A stretch of DNA of 6,249 nt from Prochlorococcus sp. AG-315-D17 (GTDB lineage Bacteria; Cyanobacteriota; Cyanobacteriia; PCC-6307; Cyanobiaceae). The stretch spans positions 1-6,249 of the forward strand of contig QBWD01000033.1 in assembly GCA_003283685.1 (NCBI GenBank), given 5' to 3'. Positions within the stretch are counted from its first letter, which is position 1. Each line of letters begins with the position of its first letter. A program made the position numbers and the translations under genes. Below, piece by piece: positions 1 to 6,249 of this stretch. The notes beneath the pieces are model-generated. The model did no database searches. It was not told the origin of the DNA and worked only from the letters and a program-made list of their open reading frames with translations.

Positions 1-623
1 TCACATACTTTTTTCCATGCGCAAATTGTACATTTTTTACGATTAGAAGTTATGGGTGGAGGGTCTTTTAATTCAAGATCTTTACTTATTCTAATTATTG
101 ATTCCATAAGATCCTTATTAACTTCTTCTTGAATCCTTATCTTCTGAATATTTATAGCCTTATTATTTTTATAAAGGATTAAGCCTTTTGAGACAGGTGA
201 TTTTTGTAACTCTGAAAGCAACTTCCCTCTCATCGCTAGTGCTAATTTATGTTCACGTGTTAATTTTTTTCCTTGACGAGCAAGAACAGGGAGGTAGGAG
301 AAATTTCCCCAAATACTTTCTCCAGTAGTTTTCTTTATAAGAGCTAAATTTGCCTTAAGAGTTTGATTCAGGGGGAAAGGGTATTTAATCCTTAAGCCAT
401 AAGCAATATTTTTTCCATCTTTACAGGCTTGGATTCCTATCCCATGACTTTTTTGATGTAGAGAAGAAAAACAGTCTTTTTGGTGATTTAATTGAAGTGT
501 ATAGTGAGCGGTCCAAATTTTTTTTTGTTTTTTACCATGAATTTCAAGCCAGGCTTTTCTTCTGCATCGAATCCAACTTCTTAGAAGATGATCATTAATT
601 ACTGTTGATTTATTCCAATTCAT
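1..623 (-). CDS. RecB/Cas4-like TM0106-family protein, N-terminal part (partial at window edge)
   Basis: The minus strand is open from an ATG at 623-621 to the left edge, giving 207 codons with no stop, so the C-terminal part lies outside the window. A stop (TGA) lies in frame about 30 bases upstream of the ATG with no other start between, which supports this start. Near the N terminus is LRSWIRCRRKAWLE (residues 14-27), typical of the TM0106-type RecB-like family. At the right end of the visible part is C198-x2-C201-x5-C207. With Cys20 this makes the one-plus-three cysteine arrangement that holds a 4Fe-4S cluster in Cas4, AddB and Dna2 type nucleases. The acidic and Lys residues expected between these cysteines are not evident: the matching stretch reads YLPVLARQGKK (110-120). 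From family knowledge, the missing C-terminal half probably carries an RNase H-like (YprB-type) domain. The role in the cell is unknown; DNA processing or repair is a guess. Family call fairly confident, function not. Confidence 0.7.
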   Translation of the reverse strand, partial: MNWNKSTVINDHLLRSWIRCRRKAWLEIHGKKQKKIWTAHYTLQLNHQKDCFSSLHQKSHGIGIQACKDGKNIAYGLRIKYPFPLNQTLKANLALIKKTTGESIWGNFSYLPVLARQGKKLTREHKLALAMRGKLLSELQKSPVSKGLILYKNNKAINIQKIRIQEEVNKDLMESIIRISKDLELKDPPPITSNRKKCTICAWKKVC

Positions 624-676
624 ATAACGAGAATAATGTTTATTTCTTGTAGATCAAATTTTCTCCTAAATAAAAG
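624..676. promoter_or_regulatory. Short divergent spacer, probable back-to-back promoters
   Basis: These 53 bases separate the divergent starts of the RecB-like gene and the sugar-phosphate mutase, so they and the adjoining coding ends should hold both promoters. AT-rich hexamers near the -10 consensus occur on the plus strand (TATAAC at 623-628, AATAAT at 632-637), but neither has a well-spaced -35 partner. Neither gene has a clear Shine-Dalgarno at the usual distance. AGGAGA, on the minus strand at 666-661, lies about 38 bases upstream of the minus-strand ATG, and a reading from the nearby TTG stops within a few codons, so it does not mark a better start. The promoter role is inferred from layout. 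Confidence 0.3.
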
Positions 677-2140
677 ATGAATAAAAATAAGTTGAATCTT
701 ACCAATCAGCCAATTTCTTTTGGAACAGATGGATGGAGAGGAATCTTGGGAGTGGATTTTACTCTCGAAAGATTATTATTGGTAGCTTCAGCTTCCGCCC
801 AGGAATTAGCTTATTCAGAAAAAAAAAGAGCTAAGAAAATAATTATTGGATTTGATCGTCGTTTTATTGCTGAAGAGATGGCAGAAGCAGTTGCCTCTGC
901 CGTTAGAGGATTGGAACTTACACCTCTTTTGGCCTCCTCTGCTTTGCCAACACCAGCTTGCAGTTGGGGAGTAGTAGAGAACAATGCTCTAGGCGCATTG
1001 GTTATAACAGCTAGTCATAATCCACCTGAGTGGTTGGGTCTCAAAATAAAAGGTCCTTTGGGAGGATCAGTTGATAGCTCTTTTACTGACGCTGTTGAAA
1101 AAAGAATTAAAGCAGGTGGAATATCTATTCCCATAGATGGCAAAACAGAAAGATTTGATTTTCGTAATCAGCATCTTGTAGGAATTAGTAAGAAATTTGA
1201 TATCCCTAATATTTTGAATGGCTTGAAAAATTTAGGATTAAAAGTAATTGTTGACCCGATGCATGGATCTGCTGCGGGCTGTATGACTGACTTGTTTGGT
1301 CCTGAAGGTGATGGTGTCTTGGAAGAAATAAGAACACAAAGGGACCCTTGCTTTGGTGGAAACCCTCCAGAGCCTTTGGAACCCTATTTAAATGAATTGA
1401 TCACGGAGATTCAAGATTCTTTTGAAGATGGAAAGTTGGTAATTGGATTGGTCTTCGATGGAGATGGAGATCGAATTGCAGCGATAGATGAAAAGGGAAA
1501 ATATTGCAATACGCAGTTATTGATGCCTCTACTTATTGATCATCTGGCAAGAGTTAAGAAGATGGAAGGTTCTGTTGTTAAAACAGTAAGTGGTTCTGAC
1601 TTAATGCGATTTGTTGCGGAAGATTTAGGTAGAGATGTTTTTGAAAAGCCAGTTGGATTTAAATATATTGCTGAAGAAATGCTTTCTAGCAAAGTGTTAA
1701 TTGGGGGAGAGGAATCAGGGGGGGTTGGATTTGGGCATCACATTCCAGAGCGTGATGCTTTATTCACAGCATTGCTTTTGTTGGAGGCAATAGTTGCAGA
1801 AGGAAAGCCTTTGGGAGAAAAAATAGATAATCTTTTTTCTCGTTTTGGCGAAAGTCATTTTGAACGTATCGATTTAAGTCTTAAAGATATGCAAGTAAGA
1901 AGAAGTTTGGAAACTTTCTTGAAAAATAAAACCCCTTCTTCAATTGATAATAAATTAGTTTTAGAAGTCGTTTCCACTGATGGGATTAAATTAATACTAG
2001 ATAGATTTCATTGGGTGATGTTTCGCTTTTCAGGAACTGAGCCTCTTTTAAGAATTTATTGTGAAGCCCCGTCCAAAAAAGTAGCTATGTCTACTTTGTA
2101 TTATGCAAAAAATCTTTTAGAAGAAAATGGTTTTGGATAA
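677..2140 (+). CDS. Phosphoglucomutase/phosphomannomutase family sugar-phosphate mutase
   Basis: This is a complete 487-residue alpha-D-phosphohexomutase, a cytoplasmic enzyme that moves phosphate between C1 and C6 of a hexose through a phosphoserine. All four signature loops are visible in order: the N-terminal FGTDGWRG (15-22); the active-site TASHNPP (111-117) with phosphoserine Ser113; the Mg-binding DGDGDR (261-266); and the sugar-binding GGEESGG (343-349). The C-terminal phosphate-binding RFSGTEPLLR (450-459) completes the set. The length fits the family. The text around the serine (PPEWLGLKIKG) is unlike GlmM, which usually has an ASHNP-x-x-DNG-type loop, so a PGM/PMM role in glycogen or sugar-nucleotide metabolism is more likely than glucosamine isomerisation; the true substrate cannot be read from sequence. 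An in-frame TAA at 671-673 fixes ATG 677 as the earliest start; no clear ribosome binding site is visible. The 3' end overlaps rdgB by 14 bases, suggesting one transcript. Confidence 0.93.
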   Translation: MNKNKLNLTNQPISFGTDGWRGILGVDFTLERLLLVASASAQELAYSEKKRAKKIIIGFDRRFIAEEMAEAVASAVRGLELTPLLASSALPTPACSWGVVENNALGALVITASHNPPEWLGLKIKGPLGGSVDSSFTDAVEKRIKAGGISIPIDGKTERFDFRNQHLVGISKKFDIPNILNGLKNLGLKVIVDPMHGSAAGCMTDLFGPEGDGVLEEIRTQRDPCFGGNPPEPLEPYLNELITEIQDSFEDGKLVIGLVFDGDGDRIAAIDEKGKYCNTQLLMPLLIDHLARVKKMEGSVVKTVSGSDLMRFVAEDLGRDVFEKPVGFKYIAEEMLSSKVLIGGEESGGVGFGHHIPERDALFTALLLLEAIVAEGKPLGEKIDNLFSRFGESHFERIDLSLKDMQVRRSLETFLKNKTPSSIDNKLVLEVVSTDGIKLILDRFHWVMFRFSGTEPLLRIYCEAPSKKVAMSTLYYAKNLLEENGFG

Positions 2141-2723
2141 AATTCCTTTTGTGATTGCTAGTACTAATAAAGGAAAGGTGAAAGAATTTCGTAATCTTTT
2201 AAGTGATTTTCCCCTAGATTTTATTGACCAACCTGAAGATCTTAACGTTGAAGAAACAGGAAAAACATTTGAAGAGAATGCAAGAATTAAGGCTATAGCT
2301 GTGAGTAGAAAAACAGGAAATTTATCTCTTGCTGATGATTCAGGATTGAGTGTTGAAGTATTAGATGGAGCCCCAGGCATTCATTCAGCTAGATATGCAA
2401 AATCTGATAAGGAAAGAGTCGAAAAGATACTTAGAAAACTAGAAGGTTTTTCGAATAGGAAAGCTAAATTTGAATGTGCTTTATGTGTCGCCTCTGAGAA
2501 TAAAGTCTTGTTGGAGGTGACTGGTTCTTGTGAAGGATTAATCACATTTTCTCCTAGAGGTGAAAATGGATTTGGATATGATCCGATATTTGAAGTAGCT
2601 AGTTTAGGAATTACTTTTGCAGAGATGAATCATGAGATAAAGAAACAAATTGGACATAGAGGAAATGCTTTTAATTTGATCAAACCTGAATTAGAAAAAC
2701 TATTGCTTTCATTGCAAAATTGA
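2127..2723 (+). CDS. rdgB: RdgB/HAM1 non-canonical purine NTP pyrophosphatase
   Basis: This is a complete 198-residue ITPase-like protein. The family hydrolyses ITP, dITP and XTP to the monophosphate and pyrophosphate, cleaning deaminated purines out of the nucleotide pool. Visible motifs in order: the N-terminal nucleotide-binding ASTNKGKVKEF (11-21), TGKTFEENARIKA (44-56), the catalytic and metal-binding ADDSGL (69-74) followed by DGAPGIHSARYA (80-91), the base-recognition GENGFGYDPIF (145-155), and the C-terminal GHRGNA (176-181). The last has Gly where many bacterial members have Ser before His-Arg-Gly; this looks like tolerated variation. The length is normal for the family. The ATG at 2127 lies inside the end of the upstream mutase gene, in another frame, with the purine-rich AAGAAAA just before it. 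The start is supported because the conserved ASTNKGK begins only ten residues later and no other Met lies between. Translational coupling to the mutase is likely. Its stop is 30 bases from that of the convergent carotenoid oxygenase gene. Confidence 0.95.
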   Translation: MVLDKIPFVIASTNKGKVKEFRNLLSDFPLDFIDQPEDLNVEETGKTFEENARIKAIAVSRKTGNLSLADDSGLSVEVLDGAPGIHSARYAKSDKERVEKILRKLEGFSNRKAKFECALCVASENKVLLEVTGSCEGLITFSPRGENGFGYDPIFEVASLGITFAEMNHEIKKQIGHRGNAFNLIKPELEKLLLSLQN

Positions 2724-2753
2724 TTGTAGTATGTTGATGAAGTTATTAGAATT

Positions 2754-4247
2754 TTATTCTTCAACCCAGCTTCCATGCAATCCATGAGGAATAGCAATTG
2801 GGACCTCTAGAATTGCTTTTTCAGAAAGATCTGTTGCATCAAGAATTACTAAATCAGTTCCAGACCGAATACTGTTCCAAACTAAAACTATTACCCATCC
2901 CTGATCTTCTGAAGCTTTTGATGAGTTCAAAGGAATAAATATAGGTTCTCCTATAAATCCCCTTGGTGCTGCGCTCCACATTATCTCTTCATTATTAAAT
3001 AAATCTAATTTCTTTATCGCTTGAAGTGGACCATTGCCTTCTTTCTTTTCAGCAGTTGCCATCCAACTAAAGCGAGCTTTTTTTCCTTCTAAGAGGGGAT
3101 TAACCATCGCAAACTCACAACATTGGTTACTCAATGTTGTGGCACTAAATTTATTTTTATTGGGATTGATTTGACACCTTTTTAATATGCCTTCAGGTAA
3201 AAGGTCAAAGTCAATTTCTCGAAAGTCATCATCAGGCCCAATGCTAGGAAAATCGTCGTAGTAAATACTATCTACATTGATATTTCCACTCTCCTCCCAG
3301 GCATTTAGATGATGAAAAACAAAACCTTTTGGAGCATTAACTGTTTTTGGGGATTCCCCTGCAAATTTTCCACTATCTCTAGGGATTAGCAAAAACTTTG
3401 GAGCCCCATTTTTTTGTGATGCTAAACATTGTGCCGCTCCTTTTTGGCCTAGCAGAAAAGGTAAAGGATTAAAGCTGATGGCATTTTGTAGAAATATTGC
3501 CCAGTTTGGTGTAATTGCGAAATCGTGCAAAAAGGCAAATCCATTAAAAGAATCTTTTCTATCGCTTAAAAGAGACCCTGCTTTTTCCCCCTCTGTCGAA
3601 AATTCCATAAGCCTGATAGTGCTTTTTGGACCTGTGGTAACTCCAAAAGTTACCATCCTTGGCTCTTCATGGTGACCAGGATCAAAATGGGGATGTGCAC
3701 TAAAGGCCTCATTTTTCTTTAAAACCCCTTTTAAATTTGATATTCCAATTGTTTCAAGAGTGTTGGGGTTAACGGCATAAGGGCTAGAAGCTTCCCAAAG
3801 TGCTAAAAGTTCTTTACCAAGTTTAACAACATGAGTATTTGCAATGTTTTTGAGACGTACATCCAATGCATTTGCTAAGACCCCACCCTCTTTTTGAGTG
3901 CCGAAAACACCTCTATAAAGAAATCTCTGTGCTTTTTCTTCTTCTTCCCATTCCTTCGTACGAATAAAACGATTAGTAAGACTTACATTCCCATTCTTAA
4001 ATTTGAATGCAGCTATCATTCCATCACCATCGAAGGGATGATGCACCCATCTTCCACCGCGCTCTAATCTTCCCGGTCCATTCCGATAAAAAGTTCCTGA
4101 AAGCTCTTTTGGTATTGATCCTTTAGAAAGATTTAACTCCGCATTATTTAATTCTTTTTCAACATTGCAATAGGCGCTAGACCAATCTTCTTTATCGAAG
4201 GTCTTATTTTCAGTTGAAGTAGATGTTGTTAAATAATTTGTTGACAC
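2754..4247 (-). CDS. Carotenoid cleavage oxygenase (apocarotenoid oxygenase/RPE65 family)
   Basis: This complete 497-residue protein belongs to the non-haem iron carotenoid oxygenases, seven-bladed propellers that split a conjugated double bond of carotenoids or apocarotenoids with O2. The four iron-binding histidines are visible as His185 (AHPHFDP), His241 (FLHDFAIT), His312 (FHHLNAWEE) and His491 (HGLHGSW). Three second-shell glutamates are also present: Glu152 (LWEASSP), Glu378 (CCEFAMVNP) and Glu434 (GEPIF). Spacing closely follows the Synechocystis apocarotenoid oxygenase as I recall it, so the enzyme should be active; the substrate (perhaps apocarotenals giving retinal) is unproven. FYRNGPGR (53-60) and DGDGM (73-77) are further family marks. 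The start is GTG at 4247-4245. The frame stays open upstream to a TAA near 4304 but has no other start, and the first internal Met (77) would delete conserved sequence. The first 20 residues are Ser/Thr-rich and poorly conserved. It lies 89 bases downstream of hisB, where I see no strong terminator, so read-through from fabI-hisB is possible. Confidence 0.93.
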   Translation of the reverse strand: MSTNYLTTSTSTENKTFDKEDWSSAYCNVEKELNNAELNLSKGSIPKELSGTFYRNGPGRLERGGRWVHHPFDGDGMIAAFKFKNGNVSLTNRFIRTKEWEEEEKAQRFLYRGVFGTQKEGGVLANALDVRLKNIANTHVVKLGKELLALWEASSPYAVNPNTLETIGISNLKGVLKKNEAFSAHPHFDPGHHEEPRMVTFGVTTGPKSTIRLMEFSTEGEKAGSLLSDRKDSFNGFAFLHDFAITPNWAIFLQNAISFNPLPFLLGQKGAAQCLASQKNGAPKFLLIPRDSGKFAGESPKTVNAPKGFVFHHLNAWEESGNINVDSIYYDDFPSIGPDDDFREIDFDLLPEGILKRCQINPNKNKFSATTLSNQCCEFAMVNPLLEGKKARFSWMATAEKKEGNGPLQAIKKLDLFNNEEIMWSAAPRGFIGEPIFIPLNSSKASEDQGWVIVLVWNSIRSGTDLVILDATDLSEKAILEVPIAIPHGLHGSWVEE

Positions 4248-4336
4248 TAACTTTGATTGATTTGTCTTTGATTTTCTCTTAAACCTAACGTTTTTGCGAG
4301 CTTATTCCCGAAATGGGTTTGTTTAATCAGATTGCT

Positions 4337-4948
4337 TCAACTTCCAGCTTGTTCAATAACTCCTTTGCTGCTTGGAATATGACTTGATCGACGAGGGTCG
4401 ATTTCAGTAGCCATGCGCAATGCTCTTGCAAAAGATTTAAAACAAGCCTCAATAATATGGTGAGTGTTAGTTCCATTCAGTTGGCTTAGATGGAGTGTTA
4501 AGCCACTATTACTTGATACGGCAGCAAAAAATTCTTTGACTAGTTCAGTGTCATAAGACCCTACTTTTTGGGATGGCATTTCTAATCCAAAACTTAGATG
4601 TGGTCTCCCAGAACAATCAACTACTGCTTGGATAAGCGCTTCATCAAGAGGCGCAAGAAAGTGGCCAAACCGTTTAATGCCACTTCGATCCCCGAGGGCT
4701 TTCGATAAGGCTTGTCCTAGAGCAATCCCAATATCTTCATTCGTATGGTGGTCATCTATATGAGTATCTCCATTGGCCTTTACTTTGATGTCAAATAATC
4801 CATGACTAGAAAGTTGTTGAATCATATGGTCTAGGAATCCAATTCCCGTATTTACTTCGCATCTCCCAGAACCATCAAGATCAATTTGGACGAAAACGTC
4901 CGTTTCTTTTGTAACTCGGCTGATTTCTCCTGTTCTTGTTCTAGTCAT
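4337..4948 (-). CDS. hisB: Imidazoleglycerol-phosphate dehydratase
   Basis: This is a complete, monofunctional 203-residue HisB (IGPD), which dehydrates imidazole glycerol phosphate to imidazole acetol phosphate in histidine synthesis. The family is manganese-dependent and forms a 24-subunit shell. The metal-binding motifs are all visible: FLDHM (38-42), [10 protein letters not shown] (63-72), DEA (102-104) and the second histidine cluster THHIIEA (162-168). FKSFARALR (170-178) follows, and the C-terminal DPRR (184-187) and PSSKG (192-196) close the active site. There is no fused histidinol-phosphatase domain, unlike the enterobacterial bifunctional protein. The start is an ATG at 4948-4946; the family's usual N terminus (short basic TRTGEI, then V-T-x-E-T) begins right after it. 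Upstream is a run of seven Ts and no clear ribosome binding site. It sits 30 bases downstream of fabI on the same strand, so the two are probably co-transcribed, although the pathways are unrelated. Confidence 0.97.
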   Translation of the reverse strand: MTRTRTGEISRVTKETDVFVQIDLDGSGRCEVNTGIGFLDHMIQQLSSHGLFDIKVKANGDTHIDDHHTNEDIGIALGQALSKALGDRSGIKRFGHFLAPLDEALIQAVVDCSGRPHLSFGLEMPSQKVGSYDTELVKEFFAAVSSNSGLTLHLSQLNGTNTHHIIEACFKSFARALRMATEIDPRRSSHIPSSKGVIEQAGS

Positions 4949-4978
4949 GCTAATTAAAAAAATTTACAGGGAATTGAC

Positions 4979-5761
4979 TCACATTCCATTTATGCAGTAG
5001 CCAGCATCTACATAAATTGTTTGTCCTGATATACCACTCGAAAGATCACTAAGCAAGAAAGCCGCGGTGTTGCCAACCTCAATTTGAGTAACAGTTCTTC
5101 TTAATGGAGCCTTTTCTTCAACATTGTGAATCATATCCAAAATGCCTCCAATGGCAGAGCTTGCAAGAGTTCTAATTGGACCAGCACTAATTGCATTGAT
5201 TCTAACTTGATTATCAGGCCCCAGCTCGTCTGAAAGATATCTAACTGAAGCCTCTAAAGCAGCTTTAGCAACACCCATAACGTTGTAGTTAGGGATTGCT
5301 CTTTCTGCACCTAAATAAGTTAATGTCACTACCCCTGCACCTTTACTGAAAAGAGGTTTTGCATATTTACATAAAGGAGCAAGTGAATAGGCACTTATCT
5401 CTAGCGCTCGAGAAAAACCTTCTACCGATGTTGCGCTGTAATTGCCAACTAATTCTTCTTTACCAGCGAAAGCTAGGCAATGAACTAAACCATCTAAGCG
5501 TCCCCATTTATTTCTGATGGTTTCAAAAACCTCTTCCATTTGGGATGGATTTTGAACATTTAAGGGTAAAAATAAGCTTGGATTTAATGGAGAGGTAAGT
5601 TCTTTGACTTTTGATTCGAAACGTCCTTTTTCGTCCGGTAAATATGTAATCCCAAGTTCTGCACCTGCTGCATTAAGTTGTTGCGCTATTCCCCAGGCAA
5701 TAGATCTGTTGTTTGCTATTCCTGTAACTAGGATTTTTTTGCCACTTAGATCTAGAAGCAT
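4979..5761 (-). CDS. fabI: Enoyl-[acyl-carrier-protein] reductase, FabI type
   Basis: This is a complete 260-residue FabI, the short-chain dehydrogenase-fold enzyme that reduces trans-2-enoyl-ACP with NAD(P)H in the last step of each fatty acid elongation round. The N-terminal cofactor-binding loop GIANNRSIAWGIA (14-26) is the FabI variant of the Rossmann glycine motif. LNVQNP (67-72) and LVHCLAFAG (92-100) follow the usual fold order. The catalytic pair is Tyr159 and Lys166 with the FabI-specific six-residue gap (Y-x6-K); a further conserved tyrosine is Tyr149. SAGPIRTLA (192-200) is the substrate-binding loop, and the ending GQTIYVDAGY is typical. Length and N terminus (MLLDLSGKKILVTG) match cyanobacterial FabI, supporting the ATG at 5761-5759. 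It is the first gene of the minus-strand set fabI, hisB, oxygenase; its promoter should lie in the 120-base divergent spacer. A 12-base palindrome overlaps the start codon. No clear Shine-Dalgarno is seen. Confidence 0.97.
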   Translation of the reverse strand: MLLDLSGKKILVTGIANNRSIAWGIAQQLNAAGAELGITYLPDEKGRFESKVKELTSPLNPSLFLPLNVQNPSQMEEVFETIRNKWGRLDGLVHCLAFAGKEELVGNYSATSVEGFSRALEISAYSLAPLCKYAKPLFSKGAGVVTLTYLGAERAIPNYNVMGVAKAALEASVRYLSDELGPDNQVRINAISAGPIRTLASSAIGGILDMIHNVEEKAPLRRTVTQIEVGNTAAFLLSDLSSGISGQTIYVDAGYCINGM

Positions 5762-5881
5762 CTGATCAGATTAATTTGGTTAGTATTTAACAATTGTCTC
5801 TTATTTAGTGCAAAGACTCATAGTTAAATACCTATAAAGTTAGAAGTTGTTTAATCCATTCTTTCAAAAACAATAAAAACC
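5762..5881. promoter_or_regulatory. Divergent intergenic region between fabI and the redox gene
   Basis: These 120 AT-rich bases lie between the divergent starts of fabI and the thioredoxin-like gene, so both promoters should be here. On the plus strand TATAAA at 5833-5838 matches five of six -10 consensus bases and would give a leader of roughly 40 bases, but no good -35 sits upstream. On the minus strand TTGCAC (5814-5809), a 17-base gap and TTAAAT (5791-5786) form a weak sigma-70-like pair. These are consensus matches only; in AT-rich DNA many arise by chance. The promoter function is inferred from layout. Confidence 0.35.
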
Positions 5882-6249
5882 ATGGTTAGAACAGCCTCAA
5901 CAATGCTTCCTTTGGGAACAGAATGCCCTGATTTTGAGTTAGATGTGGTTACTGGCTTAGAGCTTCTTCCTGACGACCCATTGCAAGGATTGAAGCGTAT
6001 TAAAAGAGTAGATTTAATAAAAAGACCATTGTTCTTGATGGTTATCTGCGCCCACTGCCCTTTTGTTAAGCATATAGAAAGTGGCATATCAAATTTATTT
6101 AACTCATATGGGCAAGAAATTCAATTTGTTGCGGTTTCAAGTAATAGTTTGATCACCCATCCTCAAGATTCTCCTGAATTGTTGGCTTCCCAGGCTAATA
6201 AGCTTGGTTGGAAATTTCCTTATTTATTTGACTCTGATCAAAAATTAGC
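5882..6249 (+). CDS. Thioredoxin-fold, peroxiredoxin-like redox protein, N-terminal part (partial at window edge)
   Basis: The plus strand is open from the ATG at 5882 to the right edge, 122 codons plus two bases, with no stop, so the C terminus is missing. The N terminus resembles AhpC/TSA and PRX-like redoxins: MLPLGTECPDFEL (8-20), a strand leading into FLMVICAHCPFVKHIE (51-66), then IQFVAVSSN (80-88) and a WKFPYLFDSDQ stretch (110-120), each typical of this subfamily. The active site is Cys56-Ala-His-Cys59 followed by Pro; relatives usually read C-N-H-C-P-Y-V. The CxxC with cis-neighbour Pro-Phe-Val points to disulfide exchange or peroxide-linked redox chemistry in the cytoplasm; no signal peptide is visible. 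A TAA at 5852-5854 lies in frame upstream, so the start is Met1 or Met8 (5903); Met1 is preferred because relatives carry a similar short leader. The partner and substrate are unknown. Confidence 0.82.
   Translation, partial: MVRTASTMLPLGTECPDFELDVVTGLELLPDDPLQGLKRIKRVDLIKRPLFLMVICAHCPFVKHIESGISNLFNSYGQEIQFVAVSSNSLITHPQDSPELLASQANKLGWKFPYLFDSDQKL

Noticed and set aside
2117..2380. Minus-strand open frame of 87 codons opposite rdgB.
   Set aside because: Antisense to the conserved rdgB motifs; hydrophobic stretches reflect the complement of rdgB codons.
2733..2765. Possible bidirectional terminator between rdgB and the oxygenase gene: a five-base stem AGAAT-TTT-ATTCT (2748-2760) and a bulged GTT..GAAG/CTTCAAC pairing around it.
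   Set aside because: The stems are short, AT-rich or bulged, lack a GC-rich base and a clean T tract, and extend into the oxygenase coding end.
3478..3675. Plus-strand open frame of 65 codons inside the oxygenase gene.
   Set aside because: Antisense to a conserved coding region, with no recognisable motif or start signal.
4299..4320. CCC-GAAAT-GGG inverted repeat in the hisB to oxygenase spacer as a terminator.
   Set aside because: Only three base pairs with no extension and no following T run; too weak to support.
2754..5761. The fabI, hisB and oxygenase set as a dedicated metabolic cluster.
   Set aside because: The three pathways share no substrate, and short same-strand spacing is usual in compact picocyanobacterial genomes.
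5760..5771. Perfect 12-base palindrome ATCTGATCAGAT overlapping the fabI start codon, a possible operator.
   Set aside because: A 12-base perfect palindrome is expected about once or twice by chance in a window this size, and no second copy or known operator consensus was seen.
5851..6087. Minus-strand open frame of 78 codons across the right-hand gene start.
   Set aside because: It lies opposite the well-supported redoxin frame and shows no family motif; a shadow of that gene.

Overview
The window reads as an ordinary chromosomal segment of a low-GC marine picocyanobacterium, most likely Prochlorococcus. The clues are AT-rich DNA with short spacers, cyanobacterial-type FabI and HisB sequences, a carotenoid oxygenase resembling the Synechocystis apocarotenoid oxygenase, and a RecB-like protein of the TM0106 type. 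This placement comes from family resemblance recalled from memory; no database search was run.

Layout: (1) 1-623, minus strand: the N-terminal 207 residues of a RecB/Cas4-like, TM0106-type protein, running off the left edge. (2) 624-676: a 53-base divergent spacer. (3) 677-2723, plus strand: a sugar-phosphate mutase (phosphoglucomutase/phosphomannomutase type) overlapping by 14 bases an RdgB/HAM1 nucleotide-pool pyrophosphatase. (4) 2754-5761, minus strand, transcribed right to left: fabI (enoyl-ACP reductase), hisB (imidazoleglycerol-phosphate dehydratase), then a carotenoid oxygenase. The gene tails of rdgB and the oxygenase face each other across only 30 bases. (5) 5762-5881: a 120-base divergent spacer. 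(6) 5882-6249, plus strand: the N-terminal part of a thioredoxin-fold, peroxiredoxin-like protein with a CxxC motif, running off the right edge.

The genes serve unrelated housekeeping tasks: carbohydrate phosphate interconversion, removal of damaged purine nucleotides, fatty acid elongation, histidine synthesis, apocarotenoid cleavage and redox chemistry. Their closeness looks like genome compaction rather than one pathway. I see no tRNA, rRNA, CRISPR array, insertion sequence or clear repeat, and no stretch over 300 bases lacks a gene.

The most unusual signal is in the left-edge gene. It keeps the four cysteines expected to hold an iron-sulfur cluster, but the residues expected for PD-(D/E)XK catalysis and for the QxxxY motif appear to be replaced. 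That suggests a degenerate nuclease domain kept for another role. I found no convincing new multi-gene system.
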